Source: Candidatus Cloacimonas sp. 4484_275
GTDB taxonomy: Bacteria > Cloacimonadota > Cloacimonadia > Cloacimonadales > TCS61
Reading direction: 5' to 3'
NCBI GenBank assembly: GCA_002085205.1
Contig: NATF01000082.1
Location: 1-8,220 of the forward strand
Length of the DNA stretch: 8,220 nucleotides
Shown here: positions 6,094-8,220 of the stretch, piece by piece
Layout: every line of letters starts with the position of its first letter
Position numbering within the stretch: the first letter of the stretch is position 1
Translations under genes and position numbers: made by a program
The notes under the pieces: generated by a model
What the model was told of the DNA's origin: nothing
What the model saw: the letters and a program-made list of their open reading frames with translations, nothing else
The model's database searches: none

Positions 6094-7959
6094 TTATACG
6101 GAACTTGCTATTACATAAGCACTTAAAATTGCGTCTTGTGCTTTTGCCACTTTTTGAGCGTCTCCAATCAAATGTAACGGAATTTTTCCTTCTAATTTTT
6201 CTTTCAAAGGATGATAACTTTTCATTCCGGTGGCAACAATGATTTTATCGATGTTTTCCAAAACTATTTCTTTTTCGTGTTGAGACATTTTTATTTTATT
6301 TCCGTCTATTTCGGTGACTTTGCTTTCCAGATAGATTTTCACATTTTTGCTTTTCAATTTTGCCAATGTTAATTTTCGTTCCAGCATTTCCATTCCGGCA
6401 GCTATCTCGGAAAGCATTTCGACAACAATTATTTCGTTTCCTTTATCCACGAGTTTGCTTGCCATTTCGATTCCGATAAGACCGCCGCCGATAATAACGA
6501 TTTTTTCATTTTGAGGCAATTGATCTTCTTTTTTAAGAAAATCAGCCCAGTAGTATTTTGTTAAACCTTTGATAGGCGGAATTGCCGGAACGGCGCCTGT
6601 TGCCAAAATCGCTTCGTCGTATTTTCCGATTAAATCGTCGGGAGTCGCTTCTTTCTTAATAATTTTGATGTTGTTTCTGTTTAACTCCGCAATATAGTAA
6701 TCTACCAATTTTTTAAGACTTTCTTTTTTCGGCGGCAAATATGCCAAATTAAATTGTCCACCCAAATCGTTTTTCTCAAATAAGTCAACTTGGTAACCTT
6801 TGAGAGTAAAATCCAAAGCCGCTTCCATTCCTGCCAAACCGCCGCCGACGATTGCAATTTTTTTGCGTTTTGAAACCGGTTGTATTTCTTGCAATTCAAA
6901 ATTTCCCACCAAAGGATTAACAAGACAATGAAGTCCTTTTCCGCTTTTCACTCCGCCTAAACAGCCTTCGGAACAAGAAAGGCAGGGACGGTAATTTCCT
7001 TCAACTTTCTTCTGATACTTTCCGACGAAATTCGCATCTGCAACCAAAGCTCTTCCAATTGCCAAAAATTTACCGTTGTATTCGTTTTTGATCTTTTCAA
7101 TATCTTCGTAGGTATTGATTCTGCCCACAAAAATAACGGGAAGCTTTGTTTCCTTCTGAATATTTGCAGCCAATTCCCAGGTTTTTCCTTTGGGAATAAA
7201 CATATGTTGGAAGAACCAGGGAGGAGTTGAGCAAACGGAACCGGCAGTAACATGAACGGCAGCGACTTTTCTTTTTTCAAAGTGTTTTACCAATTGGACC
7301 ATTTCCGAAAGATGAAATCCGTTTTCAATTAATTCGTCTCCGCTAATTCGGATGACAATCGGCAAAGAGACTTCCTTTTGCACCGCATCGAGAACGGCCA
7401 AAGGAAATTTAATCCGATTTTCAAAACTTCCTCCGTATTCGTCTGTTCTGTCGTTTACGGCGGGAGAGAAAAATTGAGCGAAAAGATAACCATGTCCGTA
7501 TTGAAGTTCCAAAAAATCAAAATCCGCCGCTTCGGCACGTTTTGCCGACTGAACAAACAATTCGGTTACGCTTTCCATGTCGGATTCATTCATTTTTTGG
7601 GGAACTGCTCCGCCGTTTTCGCATGCTTTATTCGTAGAAGAGATAAAAACATTACCCGGAATTTTGGGATTTGCCATTCGACCGGGATGATTGAGGTGTG
7701 CAATTGATTTCGAACCGTTTTTATGAATAATTTCGTTAAGTTGTTTCAAGCCCGAAATTTTATCGTCTGAATCAATTCCCAATTGAGTGGGAATTTCGCG
7801 TAAGTTGGAAGACATAAAAAGCGGTTCCAAAATTACCGCTCCGATATGTTTGGTTCGTTCTCGATAAAAATCGATATGTTTTTGATTAACGAATCCGTTA
7901 CCGTCACTATAGCCGAGTTTTATGGGTGCCATAATAAATTCGTTTCGTAAGTTTAACAT
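6094..7959 (-). CDS. FMN/FAD/4Fe-4S NAD(P)H:flavin oxidoreductase (old yellow enzyme / 2,4-dienoyl-CoA reductase / 2-enoate reductase type)
   Basis: This 621-residue cytoplasmic enzyme has the full architecture of the family that reduces activated C=C bonds (dienoyl-CoA, enoates) or, in trimethylamine dehydrogenase, oxidises amines. Residues 1-320 are the FMN TIM barrel, with AHLNHPGR (87-94), the substrate-side loop ELQYGHGYL (151-159), FFSPAVNDRTDEYGGS (163-178) and a phosphate-binding 'AIGRALVADANF' near 300. Cys326, 329, 333 and 345 (C-x2-C-x3-C-x11-C) bind a 4Fe-4S cluster. An FAD domain follows (VGGGLAG 371-377, ILATG 451-455), then an inserted NAD(P)H domain (IGGGLIGIE 490-498) and the closing FAD motif (LIGDA 597-601). 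The length is normal and no residue gaps are seen. The first His of the old-yellow-enzyme substrate pair is Gln153, the second is His156. The start is set by GGAGGA four bases upstream. The gene has its own promoter and terminator. The substrate cannot be told from sequence. Confidence 0.93.
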   Translation of the reverse strand: MLNLRNEFIMAPIKLGYSDGNGFVNQKHIDFYRERTKHIGAVILEPLFMSSNLREIPTQLGIDSDDKISGLKQLNEIIHKNGSKSIAHLNHPGRMANPKIPGNVFISSTNKACENGGAVPQKMNESDMESVTELFVQSAKRAEAADFDFLELQYGHGYLFAQFFSPAVNDRTDEYGGSFENRIKFPLAVLDAVQKEVSLPIVIRISGDELIENGFHLSEMVQLVKHFEKRKVAAVHVTAGSVCSTPPWFFQHMFIPKGKTWELAANIQKETKLPVIFVGRINTYEDIEKIKNEYNGKFLAIGRALVADANFVGKYQKKVEGNYRPCLSCSEGCLGGVKSGKGLHCLVNPLVGNFELQEIQPVSKRKKIAIVGGGLAGMEAALDFTLKGYQVDLFEKNDLGGQFNLAYLPPKKESLKKLVDYYIAELNRNNIKIIKKEATPDDLIGKYDEAILATGAVPAIPPIKGLTKYYWADFLKKEDQLPQNEKIVIIGGGLIGIEMASKLVDKGNEIIVVEMLSEIAAGMEMLERKLTLAKLKSKNVKIYLESKVTEIDGNKIKMSQHEKEIVLENIDKIIVATGMKSYHPLKEKLEGKIPLHLIGDAQKVAKAQDAILSAYVIASSV

Positions 7960-7963
7960 TTTA

Positions 7964-7969
7964 TCCTCC
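7964..7969 (-). promoter_or_regulatory. Shine-Dalgarno site of the flavoenzyme gene
   Basis: The minus strand reads GGAGGA, four bases before ATG 7959. It is the only strong Shine-Dalgarno in the window and fixes the start of the flavoenzyme gene; the other genes lack one. Confidence 0.85.
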
Positions 7970-7997
7970 GCTTATTTTGATTTTTCACGGATAAAGT

Positions 7998-8026
7998 TAA
8001 ACATTTAAAATATTTAATAGTGTCAA
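7998..8026 (-). promoter_or_regulatory. Candidate sigma-70-like promoter of the flavoenzyme gene
   Basis: On the minus strand a perfect TTGACA (8026-8021) is followed after 17 bases by TGTTTA (8003-7998), a weak -10. The spacer is almost all A/T and holds a small TTAAA-TAT-TTTAA inverted repeat. The position, about 40 bases upstream of the start codon, is suitable. The -35 is convincing; the -10 is a guess, and the organism's promoter consensus is unknown. Confidence 0.5.
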
Positions 8027-8095
8027 GAATATTGTTGCGGAAAAATTCCTGATTTCTTTTTTTATTGAAAAATAATAAGTTATGTTTTTAAGAAT

Positions 8096-8125
8096 AAAAA
8101 AGCCGCCGATTTAAATCGCGGCTTT
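8096..8125 (-). terminator. Intrinsic terminator of the gene entering at the right edge
   Basis: An 8-bp stem, AAAGCCGC (8099-8106) with GCGGCTTT (8118-8125), closes an 11-base loop that itself contains a GATTTAAATC palindrome. On the minus strand it is followed by six T (8101-8096). It lies about 60 bases after the TAA at 8188-8190 and upstream of the flavoenzyme promoter, so the flavoenzyme gene is a separate transcription unit. Confidence 0.85.
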
Positions 8126-8187
8126 GGAAGATTTTTTCGTTTGTTTTATTTTTGATTTGAGGACAATCGTTTCTTCAAAATGAAACA

Positions 8188-8220
8188 TTATTTGGTTACG
8201 GTAACGGTTCTGGAATAAAC
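8188..8220 (-). CDS. C-terminal end of an unidentified protein (gene continues beyond window)
   Basis: The minus strand from the right edge reads VYSRTVTVTK and then TAA (8190-8188). The alternating residues look like a final beta strand, as in an Ig-like or other extracytoplasmic domain. The frame is chosen because the stop is followed at a suitable distance by the terminator at 8096-8125; of the other frames, one stops at once and one runs through the terminator. Ten residues are too few to identify the family. Confidence 0.4.
   Translation of the reverse strand, partial: VYSRTVTVTK

Noticed and set aside
8110..8220. Minus-strand frame reading LFQNRYRNQ... through the right-edge terminator
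   Set aside because: It would run through the terminator hairpin and become Lys-rich without motifs; the frame ending VTVTK fits the terminator position better.
1..8220. CRISPR array, insertion sequence, tRNA or rRNA
   Set aside because: No spaced direct repeats, transposase-like frame, cloverleaf or rRNA motif was seen on either strand.

Overview
The window reads as chromosomal DNA from an AT-rich bacterium of the Fibrobacteres-Chlorobi-Bacteroidetes (FCB) superphylum, possibly a Cloacimonadota-like lineage. The assignment rests on three things: the C-terminal end of a SprA/Sov-type type IX secretion translocon, a secreted protein with an FCB-style C-terminal sorting domain, and two FCB-type outer-membrane barrel proteins. 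The phylum is inferred from these families only; no rRNA or tRNA is present.

Layout. Bases 1-1889 (+) hold the C-terminal ~628 residues of the SprA-like protein, cut by the left edge. Bases 1982-3835 (+) hold a multidomain secreted protein: thioredoxin-like domain, Ig-like domain, amidotransferase-like flavodoxin-type domain, fibronectin type III domain and sorting domain. Its frame is interrupted once, by TGA at 2132-2134, exactly where the first cysteine of a thioredoxin CxxC motif belongs. A GC-rich hairpin with bacterial SECIS geometry follows directly. I read this as a candidate selenocysteine (UxxC) thioredoxin-fold protein and the most interesting item in the window. A strong hairpin terminator at 3863-3891 separates it from convergent minus-strand genes.

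On the minus strand, read right to left: the last codons of an unidentified gene at the right edge with its terminator; a promoter and Shine-Dalgarno leading into a 621-residue iron-sulfur flavoenzyme of the old-yellow-enzyme/2,4-dienoyl-CoA reductase type (6094-7959) with its own terminator (6041-6074); then a pair of overlapping genes (5373-5987 and 3896-5383) for outer-membrane barrel proteins. The first of the pair is PorV/PorQ-like and appears to have lost its start codon and signal peptide right at the terminator. The second matches the barrel half of the FCB helix-hairpin-helix/barrel family but lacks the helix-hairpin-helix half.

How the parts may work together. The SprA-like translocon, a substrate with a sorting domain and a PorV-like barrel all point to type IX-like secretion to the cell surface. 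The flavoenzyme is a cytoplasmic, independently transcribed unit with no evident link. The two genes lacking an obvious start (1982-3835 and 5373-5987) leave open either local gene decay or sequence error, and this weakens the selenoprotein reading somewhat.
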